From positions 21,517,221 to 21,581,220 of the forward strand of contig OW203986.1 of the NCBI GenBank assembly GCA_934047225.1: a stretch of DNA of 64,000 nt. The letters are read 5' to 3'. Source of the DNA: Ypsolopha sequella (Eukaryota; Arthropoda; Insecta; Lepidoptera; Ypsolophidae). Positions 11,441 to 22,741 of this stretch are shown here, one piece after another. Position 1 is the stretch's first letter. Every line of letters starts with the position of its first letter. Below the pieces are notes generated by a model. It had not been told where the DNA came from. It made no database searches and saw nothing but the letters and a program-made list of their open reading frames with translations. The position numbers and the translations under genes are program-made.

Positions 11441-12317
11441 ATTTGTAAAGACAAATAAATTATCTTTTATTTATGTTATTTTATGTACATTTTGTGTTAT
11501 ATTTTTCGGACCTTCGAGTGGTGATATTTCAATTACATTGTAAACTAGACGTGTTCCGATTAAGTATAAAACAAAATATCCGGCAAATGGACTCCGCGCC
11601 TCTGATGACTTCGCAGAATATCCGGCTGAGAAAGTGCACCTGATGTGTCAACAATTTGAAGAGGGGTCAAAATATTTAAGGAAACTAGGTTGGTTATAGA
11701 TAGTAGGTAGGTCTTTTTGCGTTGATGTATCGGTCGGTCTCTTGAAAATATTGCTGCTGTGAACGAGAGTGTCACCGAAAACCAAAAAACATCAATTCGG
11801 CAGTGACTGTGAATGGCAATCGTTACAGGAAAATGATGCCGAAATTCTTGTGGCCCCAACTGGATTGCATGGATTTGGACAACATGTGGTTTCAGTAGGA
11901 TGGCGCCACCTGCCACACCACGCATGAAACAATCGATTGATTGCAGCAACGATTTCCAGACCAAACCATCTCATGAAATTCTGATATCAACAGGTCAATA
12001 AGGTCATGCGATTGCACGTCCTGCATACGCCAACTGCAATTTGGACCTGCATTTGAAGGCCTACTCCTTCCACACGGATGGTCCAAAAACTTTCATAAAA
12101 ATATATAATAGGCATTATAGAGTCAAAAATAAGTTTTAAGTTTCTGTAAACTGTTTTTCTATTGTAAGTTTTGACAAAAAAAATCGAAAGTTTCACATGA
12201 TTAACACAAGAATTCTCTTACTCCTTACAAACGCCTAAAGCGATTTTAATTATTATTTCACCAAATTATAGAAAATTTTTAGATCTAAAAAATTTAATTA
12301 AAACATTTTTTTTTCGT

Positions 12318-12480
12318 TAATGGCTTCCATGTGAAAAGTATTATTTTCTCCTATTTTGCGCTAGCCGGAGACGCAGTGGATGTCGTAACAGCCACTTTTC
12401 AAGGCACGCTGTAATGAACATTATTTCAATGTCGTTTCCGTTGATATTTGTACCGACACACATCGAGTTGCTTATTTAGC
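12318..12480. repeat. Dispersed repeat shared with 21738-21870
   Basis: Both copies contain AAAAGTATTATTTTCTC, a GACGCAG/CGTCGTAACAGCCACTTT block and a GATATTCGTACCGACA-like block. It lies inside mariner copy 2 and is absent from copy 1. No coding potential. Confidence 0.55.
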
Positions 12481-12667
12481 GTGGTCATACGCCTTAAAGA
12501 TTTCTCATCACATCTTTGTCAAAACGAAAATTTCATGTTAAGTGGCCTGTGAGCGGCCATTTGTCGGATATTTTATTCCATACTTTTTCAGAATATGACA
12601 TACGAGAGCACGAAAAAAAAAAGAAACAAAATTTAAACAGTGCATTCTTACTGAAAAAATCTATATA

Positions 12668-14558
12668 CAAGGTGTAACAGAAAGGTGTTACCATATTTGA
12701 AGAGCTTACCCAAGTAGCACATAAATAATATATTAACTAAAATAACTGCGGATTTATGCCCTAAAGTCATATTTTCATTTTTAATCAGCACTGGTCAAGT
12801 TTCAAATTTGTATAAAGGCATTAATTTCATTTGATAATGCTTAATGCCATGTTATGGTTACTAAAAAAAGTATTATAATGTCAAAACTCCTATTTAAGTA
12901 TAAGGTAATGTTAATATACAGTTGTTATCGTATTTTGGTAATATGAAAAACATCATGCATTAAATAAGCATTAACATATTATTATTTAGTGCACATAGTT
13001 GTATATTGTCATTTTCTAGAAACAAAGGTTTTTTAATGGTCTGTGCTTGTGTCGATTTAATGCTTATCCTATATACACATTGAATAAAGAACAAGTAATG
13101 CTTTAGCTCCATTACCTTCTTAATTTATGCTTTAATCAAACATTGGGCTATATTTTGATCAAATTTAATGTATATTTAGAAACACAAGTAATAAATAGAT
13201 CATAATTTGAGTTTTCAAATGGTTACTTTTATGTATTGTAATGGTGGATTTTATACGCATCGCTTGCGCCATGGACAAAAAACGTTGGAAAAAAACAAAT
13301 AAAACAGGTCGATTTAAAAGAAAACTGAAAAAAGAATATATTAATTTTATGCATTATTAATAATAAGGTTTTTAACACATGATCGCGGTATCCTACCTAA
13401 CTCGATATCAATCCATCACAGTGGCGTTTAATGATTATTTGCATTATAAGATACTTCTGAAGTGTTGAAATACGGCTGAACCTTAAATGGAAGTGTGTTC
13501 TACGAGCTCTATGTTTTGTGTCAGACCATAATACGATTAACAGCTCTACTACACTATATTTGAATGCCTAATGCATTAATTTTACGTGTCGCCATTTGCT
13601 TTCTTGTTTCATTTCTTACAAAAAGATTTAAAGTCAACTTAATCAGATGAAAAAGGGTTAACGATAATTTATTTTGTGCACAGATGCCTATAAAACCAAT
13701 TATATTTGTTAAAACAATGCTAAAAGCCTAAATTTCAACAAAAGTTGTCACTACAAGTTTAAATTTTCTATTATTTTTATAATAATAAAGGACGTTTGCG
13801 AAGGCGCGTGTATTTTACGCCATAAACTTGTAAATTTTACTCCACAACCTGATGCTCGCAGCTTATTTCACTCATTACGAACTGTAAAAATGATAGTTCT
13901 CATCTGTTCAATATTAAAATTCACTTTAACACCAACACGGAACATAAAATTACACCATTGCACATGACAATAACGTAAACTGATTGATATATTTTTTAAA
14001 TCTATTGAATATACTTTTCAACAAAGGAAATAAAACAGTAAGCATTGTAATAACATTAAATTAACATACTGAAATTTGAATTGCCGCATATCAATTGTAA
14101 TATAGTCACAAAAAATTCAATTAGCACCTTTTAATGCTTTTACCTGACTTTATTAATACTATTATACAAAAGTTGTAGTGCTATTATACATCCTTTATAA
14201 AACTTAAAGCCGTATAAAGGGGGGGCCCAAATTTTTCGTATAAGAGTCGTATAAAAGAAATACGGTTGATATACGATTTTCTTATAATGTAAAGAGCATT
14301 GACTCGTGCTATTATAAGTTTGATATAATGGTGTTTTGTGCTACTTGGGTATATAGTCAATGGTATAGAACAACTTTAACTATGGAGCCAACCCTGAAAT
14401 CTCAAAAAAAACTGCCCTTCCATACATTTCGGCCGAGGGGCATTGCATTTTTATATGAAACAGTTAATTTTTTTTTGTTTGCTCCATAGTAAAAGTTGTT
14501 CAATACCATTGACTGAAGAAGCTATTCAAATATGGTCACATCTTTCTGTTACACGTTG
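12668..14558. mobile_element. TA-flanked MITE, copy B, split by a nested element
   Basis: The two halves (12668-12708 and 14350-14558) reconstruct the family seen at 9429-9688. Flanking TA dinucleotides are present at 12666-12667 and 14559-14560. A 1.64-kb element separates the halves. Confidence 0.65.
12709..14349. mobile_element. 1.64-kb non-autonomous element with CCCAAGTAGCAC termini
   Basis: Starts CCCAAGTAGCAC and ends GTGCTACTTGGG, exact 12-bp inverted repeats, flanked by TA on both sides. The interior is AT-rich without a frame above about 60 codons and includes a GTATAAGAG/CGTATAAAAG direct-repeat zone near the right end. TA duplication suggests a Tc1/mariner-type transposase; the family is not recognised. 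Confidence 0.7.
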
Positions 14559-14561
14559 TAT

Positions 14562-14897
14562 ATCGTCATGACATGAATCGCCAAGGCGGGTTTCGGAGGT
14601 GTTCCGGGTGTGAATTGTGAAATGCAAGTCACAGTCCGTACTGGGTACACTCGCGTTTCACCGACGATTATTACGTCCCAACGTAATAGGTGGTGAGCCC
14701 TATCGCCGTACTTCGGTCACAATACACGCTTTTTAGGGCTTGCAGGTTTCCTTACGATGTTTTCCTTCACCATTTAGCAAGGTAAGTAAGAAGATATATT
14801 ATGCACATAAATATCTAAAAACTCATGCCCAACCAGGAATCGAACCAGGATCTCAAGTTTGAGAGGCCAGCGTTCTACCCTTGAGCTACCGCCGCTC
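14562..14897 (-). mobile_element. tRNA-derived SINE
   Basis: On the minus strand the 5' end looks like a tRNA gene: box-A-like TAGCTCAAGGGTAGAACG and box-B-like GGTTCGATTCC, with an anticodon-like arm between. A conserved body follows (AACATCGTAAGG, TCGTCGGTGAAACG). A second copy lies on the plus strand at 37819-37976 plus 43513-43723. It would be transcribed by RNA polymerase III and mobilised by a LINE. Confidence 0.7.
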
Positions 14898-14934
14898 TGT
14901 ATCAGTATTTATATTTATTTAAATAGGATGAATA

Positions 14935-15300
14935 TCATCCATCCATCCATCAGCCTAGTTCGTCCACTGCTGGAAATAAGCCTTTCTAGGACTTTGCCAC
15001 CCCCGGCGGTCATCCTGGAAGAATTGCCCATACTCACACACGCTAGGCAGGCAGGTTGGTGAGCGCGGTGCTGGAACCCTCGCACTAGTGACACCGCTGC
15101 CCGTCACCAGTCTGCTCCATATAAGGCCTGGCTATTAGGGATGGATATACCGTCATCCATCGGTCCCAGGCATGGTGGGCCTCCTGGTTTTTTGCCTGTG
15201 AGCTGTCCTCTTACTCTTCCCCGAATTACTTCGTGGGGGGTCTCCAAGTAAGGTGGTGGTAACTCCACAGTCGAGCCCGGCATCAGCTCTACCACTGACA
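14935..15300 (-). mobile_element. Short retroposon with (GATG)n tail, copy 1
   Basis: On the minus strand the unit ends GGCTGATGGATGGATGG. The body contains GGGCAATTCTTCCAGGATGA and is shared with 33640-33845 (minus) and 36480-36822 (plus). Tails of this kind are usual for RTE-type LINEs and SINEs that borrow their 3' end. The 94-residue frame within it is not a recognisable protein. Confidence 0.6.
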
Positions 15301-16247
15301 AGATGAATATACCGGGTGTAAAAAGACCGTTTAATGTATTCAATCTTACGACTTGTAAGACTAATCGAATGGGTGGAGTTAGGCACATATTTATTATATG
15401 TATTGCATATATTTATAATATAATTTATTCCTTATTCCTATATTTTTATTTAATTCAAGTGTTATTTAAGTATTATCTAATAATTTATATCAAGTATTAT
15501 TTAATAAATTTAAGTTAACCTTACCTTTATTATTCCCCTGCATATTTCTCCATATTATTATTTATGACATAAAACTATTACCTATACACATAGATTATTT
15601 AATTATTTATAGATTAATTAAAACTGACCTGTAATGAGTGTATCTGTTATACCTACATTACATAAATAAATATAATTTCAAATATTTCAATCGCTCGAAC
15701 CTCATAATGGTTGCATTGTAAGGTAGGGGTATGCTGCCAGAACGGGCAGCCATTATAAATCTGAAGGTATATTGATATATATATATATGTTTAGGTCAAA
15801 CACTGTTTAAACCGTGGTCATAAATAAGGACGTATGAAAAATAAAACAACTTGTGTAGCTTTTTTAGAATAAGTTTATTATATAAGCATAATTGGTCACT
15901 AGATTAGATACGCATTTTATACAATAGCAGGTTCGTTATTGGCTAAAGCTGAAGGTTTTTATAACTAAGATAAATATCTGGATAATAATAAAATGTAAAT
16001 GATTTCCGATATTCTGAGAAGGGTCGAAAAGCAGACTGTTGTAAACTTTGAAAGATTATTACTTAACCCTTACTTAACTTGAAGGCTACTTAGCCTTTCG
16101 GGAAATAAATGTTGGCAACAAGTTTAGTAAAATTATTCTAAGTTAAAGTCTTGGAAATTTGAAGGTAATTAATCAATAAATTTTTCTAATCTGAAAAGGT
16201 CCTTCAAGGATATTAGTAAAGTAAACTTTTAAGGCAGGTTTACATTA
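15301..16247. other. Intergenic AT-rich region
   Basis: No gene seen. Contains a (TA)n run near 15775 and short AT-rich frames only. Confidence 0.4.
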
Positions 16248-16697
16248 AGGGTAGTTAGTAATAGAGTAAATTGCGTAACTATTTATTCAACATACATACA
16301 TATGCTCACACTTGTCTCCCAGAGGGGTAGGTAGACTACTGATTTCCATTTGCATTATTTAAGGTGCTACGGAAAAAAATCTACACTTTTAGAATGAGGA
16401 TAAGTCACATAACGGGAGAATCCAATTTTGACTATTACATTGCATGTGTTATGATTTTCTGAGTACACTACTTTTTGATTTTTTGAAATCCGTCCATAAA
16501 TGGCAAAGTTATTTAATATTTTATCGGGCTTGATTTTAAAACGCGCGCCTCCCGCCCGTGGATACCGATGTCGTCATCACACACAGACCCCGCGCGATCG
16601 CAGTCGTCCAGTACGCACATTCGTGATTAGTAGCGAACACTCGGTTTTTTTTCGAGTTTTATGCATTATCGGTTTATTGTTTCGGTGTTCTGTAATA

Positions 16698-18423
16698 ATG
16701 AGCAACAAATTGGAAGATGGATTCGAAAAAGGACAGTCAGATAATCTACCTAAAGTGGATTCTTTCATGGTTTTTGAATACTTAAACAATCATGTGAAGT
16801 ATACCAGCGCTGAAATCCGAGGTTGGAAGCTTCAACGGTAAGTACCTACCAAATTTAATGTGTTAGTTAGTGAGTTTAGGCCTAGGTACTTTTTCCCATG
16901 GCTGTTGCGGTAGGTAATGTGAAAATAATAAAATAACCTGGGTAAAAAGGTACATGGACAGCATAACACACTCCATCATAAAAACGTTAGTCAAGTCAAG
17001 TACCTACATTATTTCTTCCTACGGAGTTCGAGTTGATGTTTTTGTAAGCAGGCAACTGCAGGCATGATTCATTGCGATTTAGTAAGTGCCGGTTTCAAGT
17101 TCACCTAAACATTATAGACCGGGAGCGCGCCGTAGATTAACTAACATTAGCGGATACCTACCATGTTTTTTGTTTCGATGCACTTAAATGGTGCAACCGC
17201 ATCAGGTAATGTGATGTAGGTATTTAATGCTGTATGATTATTACAGGTCTGTACGAGAGTCATATGGCGACGATGCCGTAGGGTATGTCCAAGTCCAAAG
17301 AAATGGAAATGTGTGCACAGTAAAGGCAAGAATAACACCGGAGCATAAAGTAAAAACTAAAGGTTATAGCTGCACTCTCAAATGTGAAGAAAATGATAAA
17401 ACTATTATTGATGTTACTTGTCATGATTGTGCTGCACAAAAAGGAGGTTGCAAACATAGTGTAGCATTTCTTATGTGGATACACAGACGCAGTGAAGAGC
17501 CTTCTCCAACTGAAAAAAAATGTTATTGGGCCAAACCAAAACTGGCCACAGTGGGCACAACCTTGAAATTTATAAAAGCCAAAGATATCGGTTCCAGCGC
17601 TGGAGATATTGACGATAACGCTAATGTAAGAAGTGAACAATTTTTTAACAAACTGGTGCACAATATACAGTTAAATTCTATTAGGATTCAGTTAACAAGT
17701 TACGTTACACAGAATGAACTTACGAAATTATCATTGCATAACTTGATAAATGATTATAAAAAAGAAGGTAACGACACGAACAGTGCACAAGGCTTCATCG
17801 ATTATTGTACAACAAAACAAACACCAGAAAAGTGTTCAAAAATAGAACAAGAAACTCTATCTCAAGCTCAGTCTCCTTTATGGCATGAGATGCGATATTG
17901 CAGAATAACCGCGTCAAAAATACACGACGCCGCCCATTGCAAAACCCCTGATGGTTCATTAGTTGAGCAAATATTCGGTGCAACCATACCAGAAACTCCT
18001 GCAATGCGAAGAGGCAAAGTACTGGAACCTGATGTTAGGGCAAAAGTAGCAAAATTGAGAAAATTTGTAATCGAAAATGGTGGGCTGTTTTTGAAAAGTG
18101 ATTGGCCTATTTTAGGTGCATCTCCTGATGGCTTAACACAAGAATATGTCATAGAAATAAAATGTCCCATGACCACACAAGGCAAAGAAAGCTTTATTAA
18201 AAATAATCGTCTCACAAACAAATCAAAAGGTCAAATCCAGCTGCAAATGTTTTTTTGCAACAAAACTAAAGGGCTTTTTTGTGTTGCTGATAAGAATTTT
18301 GAAGCTAACAAAGAAGTAGAAATCTTTGAAGAAGATTTTGATGAAATTTACTGCAAAGATCTTTTGGAAAAGTCAACAAGTTTTTGGAAACACTCAGTCT
18401 TTCCTAAATTGGTCAAAACTTAG
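16698..18423 (+). CDS. SWIM-zinc-finger/YqaJ exonuclease-domain protein of an ISL2EU-like transposon
   Basis: Two exons, 16698-16837 and 17247-18423, with consensus donor GTAAGT and acceptor TTACAG, give 438 residues. I start at the ATG of MSNKLEDG because the upstream in-frame sequence from 16500 looks untranslated. Residues ~104-117 read CHDCAAQKGGCKH, a SWIM-like zinc site. The C-terminal half is a lambda-exonuclease/YqaJ nuclease fold: RITASKI, then GKVLEPDV, then GASPDGL (~341), EIKCP (~350) and a KGQIQLQM helix. These are the expected metal-binding and catalytic positions, all intact. A likely poly(A) signal lies just after the stop. It converges on the transposase gene with about 50 bp between stops. 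Its role in transposition is unknown; end processing is an inference. Confidence 0.85.
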
Positions 18424-18474
18424 GTTAAGGTATAAAAATAAACAGATGGCTTAAGATATAAATATTGTTTTATT

Positions 18475-20481
18475 TTAAACTTGGTTTCTAAATAAGCATT
18501 CTTGAAGATTAACTACTCCACAAGCAGATGTCACAACATAGTCTAATATTCTAACATAATCAATGTCAACACATGCATGAGGTGCAATCATTTCAAACTC
18601 CCTTAAACGCCCTATACTTCTCTCGACGTGTACTCGAAGGGCCGCTATTCTTTTAGTTTCTAAAACTTCTTCTTTACTTAGTTTTGATCCCGAATCAACG
18701 CTAGGAGGCCTTAAAAGTTTGCAACCTTGACGTTCAAGTAAATGAGCTATATTCTTAAATCCCCTATCAGCCATCACTACGTCACCGGGGGATAACATCT
18801 GAAGAAAACCGCAGTCTTCAAAGATAAGGGCGTCCGATGTCCTTCCTCCATAACCTTCGGATATGAAGTTTATAAGTCCATTAGGTGTTATCGATATTAG
18901 ATATTTTATAGTATTCGCATTTTTATATTGTGACCACGTCAGCGCCTGATGTACTGCTGAGCTAGGTTTCTCGATTTGAATTTCTAAACAATCTATGATG
19001 CTGACGACTGTTGAATAACGCCTCCTAAAAGGTATCGGAAGATTTGAGCGAATATCGTCGCGAGGAGGAATAAAAATCAGTTTCTCCATGCATTGAGCAA
19101 CTTTAGGTATTGTTTCTTTGAAATGTCTGGCGACTGTAGATTCCGAAACTCCAAATTGAACAGCAAGCACGGAATTCGGTTCACGCCATCTCAGTTTTTT
19201 CAAGCTCAATAATACATCCATCAGAGGTCTCTCAGTAGATTCACTCAAATATTCTAAACAGAAATACACTTGCGATGGTAATCCGAGAAAAAGCTTAGGT
19301 TCTCTAGATATAGACATTAAAGTTCCTTTTTGCATGTGTTCCTTAAATAACTCAGTATCTACTTGTCGTTTCATTTCACAGGCGTCAGTATTTACACTGA
19401 ATCCACTTAGGCTCGCAGAAACTGATGAGGTATTAGAGTAAGATGTGAAGCTATCATGCATTGGTTCCCGATGATGATCCCGACGATGTTCTTTTGGTTT
19501 CACCGTTTTTATTTTAAGAGCAAACTCTTCAACCCGGTCAAAACCGGCGTCAGTATTAATGCCCTTGCTTCGAACTTTTGGCTTTATATTAACTTGCACT
19601 GCGAGTGATTTATATTTAGGATCATTGTGTAGATTTGCCGCATTATCTTCTTCAAGCGGGTTTATAGCCTCTGTATCATTTGAATTAAAATCAATCGTTT
19701 CACACGCCACGAACTCTTCTTGTGTTATTAGGTTTTCATGACCAACTTCCGGATTAAGCACTCTTTCAAAGTACTCAATCTGCTGTCTTTTTTTATATCC
19801 AGTCCGTTCTACAACGGCGTTATCCTTTCTTTGGCAGTCAAATTTATGCGGCAGAACTCCTTTTTTTAGTCTTAGTTGACCACCCATCAATCGGTACCTT
19901 ATATAATTTTCCATGTCATTTTCGACCTGTAAAAAGTAAAAACAGATTAAAGATTCTTTATTTTATTTTTAAATAATACTTTACTTACTGAGAAAAGCAG
20001 ATCCAAAAAATAGGTCCTACAGCAAAGAAATTAAAATTCGAATCATTACCTATTGTTGATAGGTATTCATTATCGTAGATAAAAATGCGGTAGTCTCCCG
20101 GACTACAAATATCATACCTACGTTGATTATTGTTTATTGTTATTACCTCATACGATTGTGTTAAGGTTGAGACAATATGACATAAAAGGATTAAGTTTTA
20201 AGGTTTTTGATTCCATTGATCGATAAAATAGGTGACATTTACTCAATAATACGAGGAAATAGGTATACGTCAAGTATAAGGTATAACGTAGGAAAGGTAC
20301 TTACGTCGAAATGATCTTCGCAACAGTAATGAGTACTTTTGCTTGATAAAGGATCTCTCTTCATAACACTACACCACTTTTTTCTAGCTTTTTTGTCTGT
20401 TGGAACATGAAAAAATAGTTTGTCGGGCGTACTACTACTTGTACTCTTGCACTTTGGCACGACACAATATTTGTAAGACAT
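18475..20481 (-). CDS. THAP-domain DDE transposase, ISL2EU-like
   Basis: Two exons in phase 0, 20481-20305 (donor GTAAGT) and 19926-18475 (acceptor TTTTTACAG), encode 542 residues. The THAP DNA-binding domain is split by the intron: CVVPKC, FFHVP, KKWC, YCCEDHF, then VLPHKF just after the junction. The middle is low-complexity and acidic. An HTH (SVLAVQFGVSESTVARHF) precedes a DDE_Tnp_4-type catalytic core with Asp in IIDCLEI (~371), Asp in MADRGF (~446) and Glu in HVERSIGR (~493). The triad is complete and no stop interrupts it, so the protein may be active. THAP is expected to bind element ends. The start ATG immediately precedes the THAP cysteines, as usual for this domain. Confidence 0.88.
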
Positions 20482-20640
20482 TTTTAAGGATATTGATACA
20501 CAACAATAAATCTATAACAAAGCGACCGTGACAAGCACAGCTCAAGAACTGCGCGGGAAACAGAGTACACCTACAGAACTGAAGAGCGCGTGCGGGGTCG
20601 CGCCCCGGGTATGTGTGGGATGACGTCACGCGCTCGCGGC
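20482..20640 (-). promoter_or_regulatory. GC-rich 5' flank of the transposase gene
   Basis: Between the transposase ATG and the AT-rich end lies a CpG-rich block (GCGCGTGCGGGGTCGCGCCC, with a TGACGTCA palindrome near 20620). A similar GC-rich block with ACGTCATCAC-like words flanks the nuclease gene at about 16535-16610. The two are placed like mirrored promoter or subterminal regions. Function is inferred. Confidence 0.35.
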
Positions 20641-21737
20641 TGGTACTGGCGGGCGTTATTTGAACTGCTACAGTAAAATTGCTGTACTTTCGACATTTCT
20701 TGTCCGATTTGGATATTTTTTTCACCATAAGTCATGTTTTTTTTACTGTCATCGATCTACATACTTAACAAAAATCGTGACTCTTCCTCATTTGCATATC
20801 TATTTCAGTAAAGAAGTATTTCAGTATATTTTCAGTATTTTGATAAATTAGTATGTTATTTTTGAAATCTTTTTCTAGGGTCCCGATAAAACGGAAACGT
20901 GATTGATGAAATTCGGCTCGATACAAATATTCATTGAAATAAGGTCTTTCTCGACACCAGTTCTTCTGGTTTGACAATTTGGACTAACATATGGACTGCA
21001 ATCATATTTTATTAGATGGGTTGTAACATTATTTCGTTAGGTTGTAACAGAATCTAGGACCTGATTAAACGAAATTTTGATAGTAACTTTACTTAGTACA
21101 TTTTATATTAATAAAAAGCCAACTTTCTGCTACTTTTTCTCGAATCCATCCCTCTCGCACTAAGGATTTTTTCGCATATGGAGTAAAAAGGACGCCAAAA
21201 CTTTTGCATATCACATTTAACAGACTCTGCTTCATTCAATGTAACGTAAGGGCAATAAACAGATAATAATATAAGCACAATTTTATCCTCAGACCCATTT
21301 AGGGTTAATAATGAAGATGATAAGTGCGGTACCGGGATAGTGGTTACTGACAGTTGCGCAGTATATTATTAGTCATTCGTCCGTCACCAATATTAAGAGG
21401 CTTCAGAAGCTAAACTACCCTTAGAGACGTTTTTGAATTGCTATAAACTTTCTACATAAATATTACAAAACTTCGAAAAAAATATATGAGATTTATGTAC
21501 CCATGGCCCGTAATTGTGATGTTTTAAAACCTTTAAAGCTCTAACCTACAACGAGTACATAAAAATGTATTCAAATGCTTTAAAATGGTTTAAATTGTTT
21601 TTATTAATAAAAAAAATAAAATGTTTAATTTTTTTAAATTCAAAAAAGTCAAGGTTAAAACACAGAGACGAGCTTTACAAACATCTAACATAATGACGTT
21701 TAAAACTTTTAAATATCAAATGTAACATGTGCAAAAA

Positions 21738-21870
21738 GTATTATTTTCTCTATTTTGCCCTATCCGGTGACGCAGCGATCGTCGTAACAGCCACTTTGCA
21801 ATGCACTCTGATATGATCGTTATTTCTTTTTCGTTTCTGTTGATATTCGTACCGACATATTTCGAGCTGC
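21738..21870. repeat. Dispersed repeat shared with 12318-12480
   Basis: Homologous to the insertion in mariner copy 2 (CGTCGTAACAGCCACTTT block). No coding potential. Confidence 0.5.
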
Positions 21871-21886
21871 TTACTGAAGCCCCTTA

Positions 21887-22324
21887 AGGGTCGCTTGCGC
21901 GAAACATGCTCTCGCGTTTGGACAATTAAGCATATTAAAACAAAATATTTTTAACAAATAAAATTTGTGTATGTACCTAGTTAAGGCTGCACCGAGCGTA
22001 GAACGATTACACACCTCGCTTGTTCTCTCGTGGTCGTTTTTTATCGTGGTCGTAATTATTGAATTTAACAGAAAAAAATCATATTTAATTAACAAGACAA
22101 CCAATAAATCAATTTAACAGTGACTGTCGTTTTAGATTATTTTGCTCGGCGCCCTCTTAAGAAGTTGAACTGCATTACTGTTTTTCAGATTTGACACAAG
22201 TATTACAATCATTGAGAAAAAAAATCGGAAAGATCAGTAAAATCACAGAAAACGTAATTTGGCTCTGGAACTAGTACGATCAGTCTTGTCCAAACGCGAG
22301 AGAATGTTTGGCGCAACCGACCCT
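21887..22324. mobile_element. TA-flanked MITE with AGGGTCG termini
   Basis: Left end AGGGTCGCTTGCGC and inverted right end GCGCAACCGACCCT, with about 38 bp of inverted similarity that includes CTCTCGCGTTTGGACAA, each followed outward by TA. No frame. The AGGG start next to TA resembles the ends of the YqaJ-bearing elements in this window. Confidence 0.65.
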
Positions 22325-22741
22325 TAGAGATGTAAGCAAGCGATGAGAGCAGTTTTAAAATTATAAAAACACTCCACCCACCTCCAGAAAGAGGGTTGAG
22401 GGGTAAATGTTGCAATGTATGTTTCAATAAAAATATAATATCATATAAACTCACACCTGTCTCCAAGAAATAATATTTAATGGAGACCAAATAATGCAAG
22501 CAGATTTTAAGAAAACGATGTAAATGTGATTTTTTGTATAAGTTATTTATATTTTTGATAATCAACTCTTAATATGGTAATAAACTTTGTGAACAAGTAT
22601 ATTCAGTTACATATACTAAGTAAACTAGATTTAACCTTATCCTAATATTTTTTTACCTTTATTGAATTAAAAAAAATCTATTAAAAGTTAAGAAATAATT
22701 ACAATTTTTGCAATAATATCTACGGTACTGTCACCTTTATT

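Larger units (their letters stand above)
10857..12652 (+). pseudogene. DD41D (rosa-like) mariner relic, copy 2
   Basis: The transposase region (about 11490-12580) is the same family as copy 1 (AACATGTGGTTTCAG, coding the WFQ motif, followed by a stop) with several stops and frame breaks. The right terminus near 12600-12652 (ACGAAAAAAAAAAGAAAC, then AGTGCATTCTTA) is the reverse complement of the left terminus of copy 1, giving TIRs of roughly 45 bp. A LINE 3' end (about 10930-11440) and another repeat (about 12318-12480, also found at 21738-21870) are inserted in it. Copies 1 and 2 sit at the same place relative to OBP units 1 and 2. Confidence 0.65.
16248..21421. mobile_element. Candidate full-length ISL2EU-like DNA transposon
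   Basis: The two open genes below are convergent and close together, the layout I know for ISL2EU elements: a THAP/DDE transposase with a YqaJ-type nuclease. Candidate ends are AGGGTAGTTAG at 16248 and, inverted, CTAAACTACCCT ending at 21421, each next to TA. The match is only about 10-12 bp and a common moth repeat (near 16295-16345) lies inside the left end, so the borders are tentative; the gene-bearing core (16.7-20.5 kb) is secure. Confidence 0.45.

Noticed and set aside
14820..14890. tRNA gene on the minus strand
   Set aside because: Box A and box B are present, but the sequence is fused to a SINE body that recurs at 37819-43723, and the acceptor stem does not close well. It is a SINE head.
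16500..16697. ATG at 16500 as the start of the nuclease gene
   Set aside because: The added residues are basic and without motif and overlap a GC-rich promoter-like block. The ATG at 16698 gives a sensible N-terminus.
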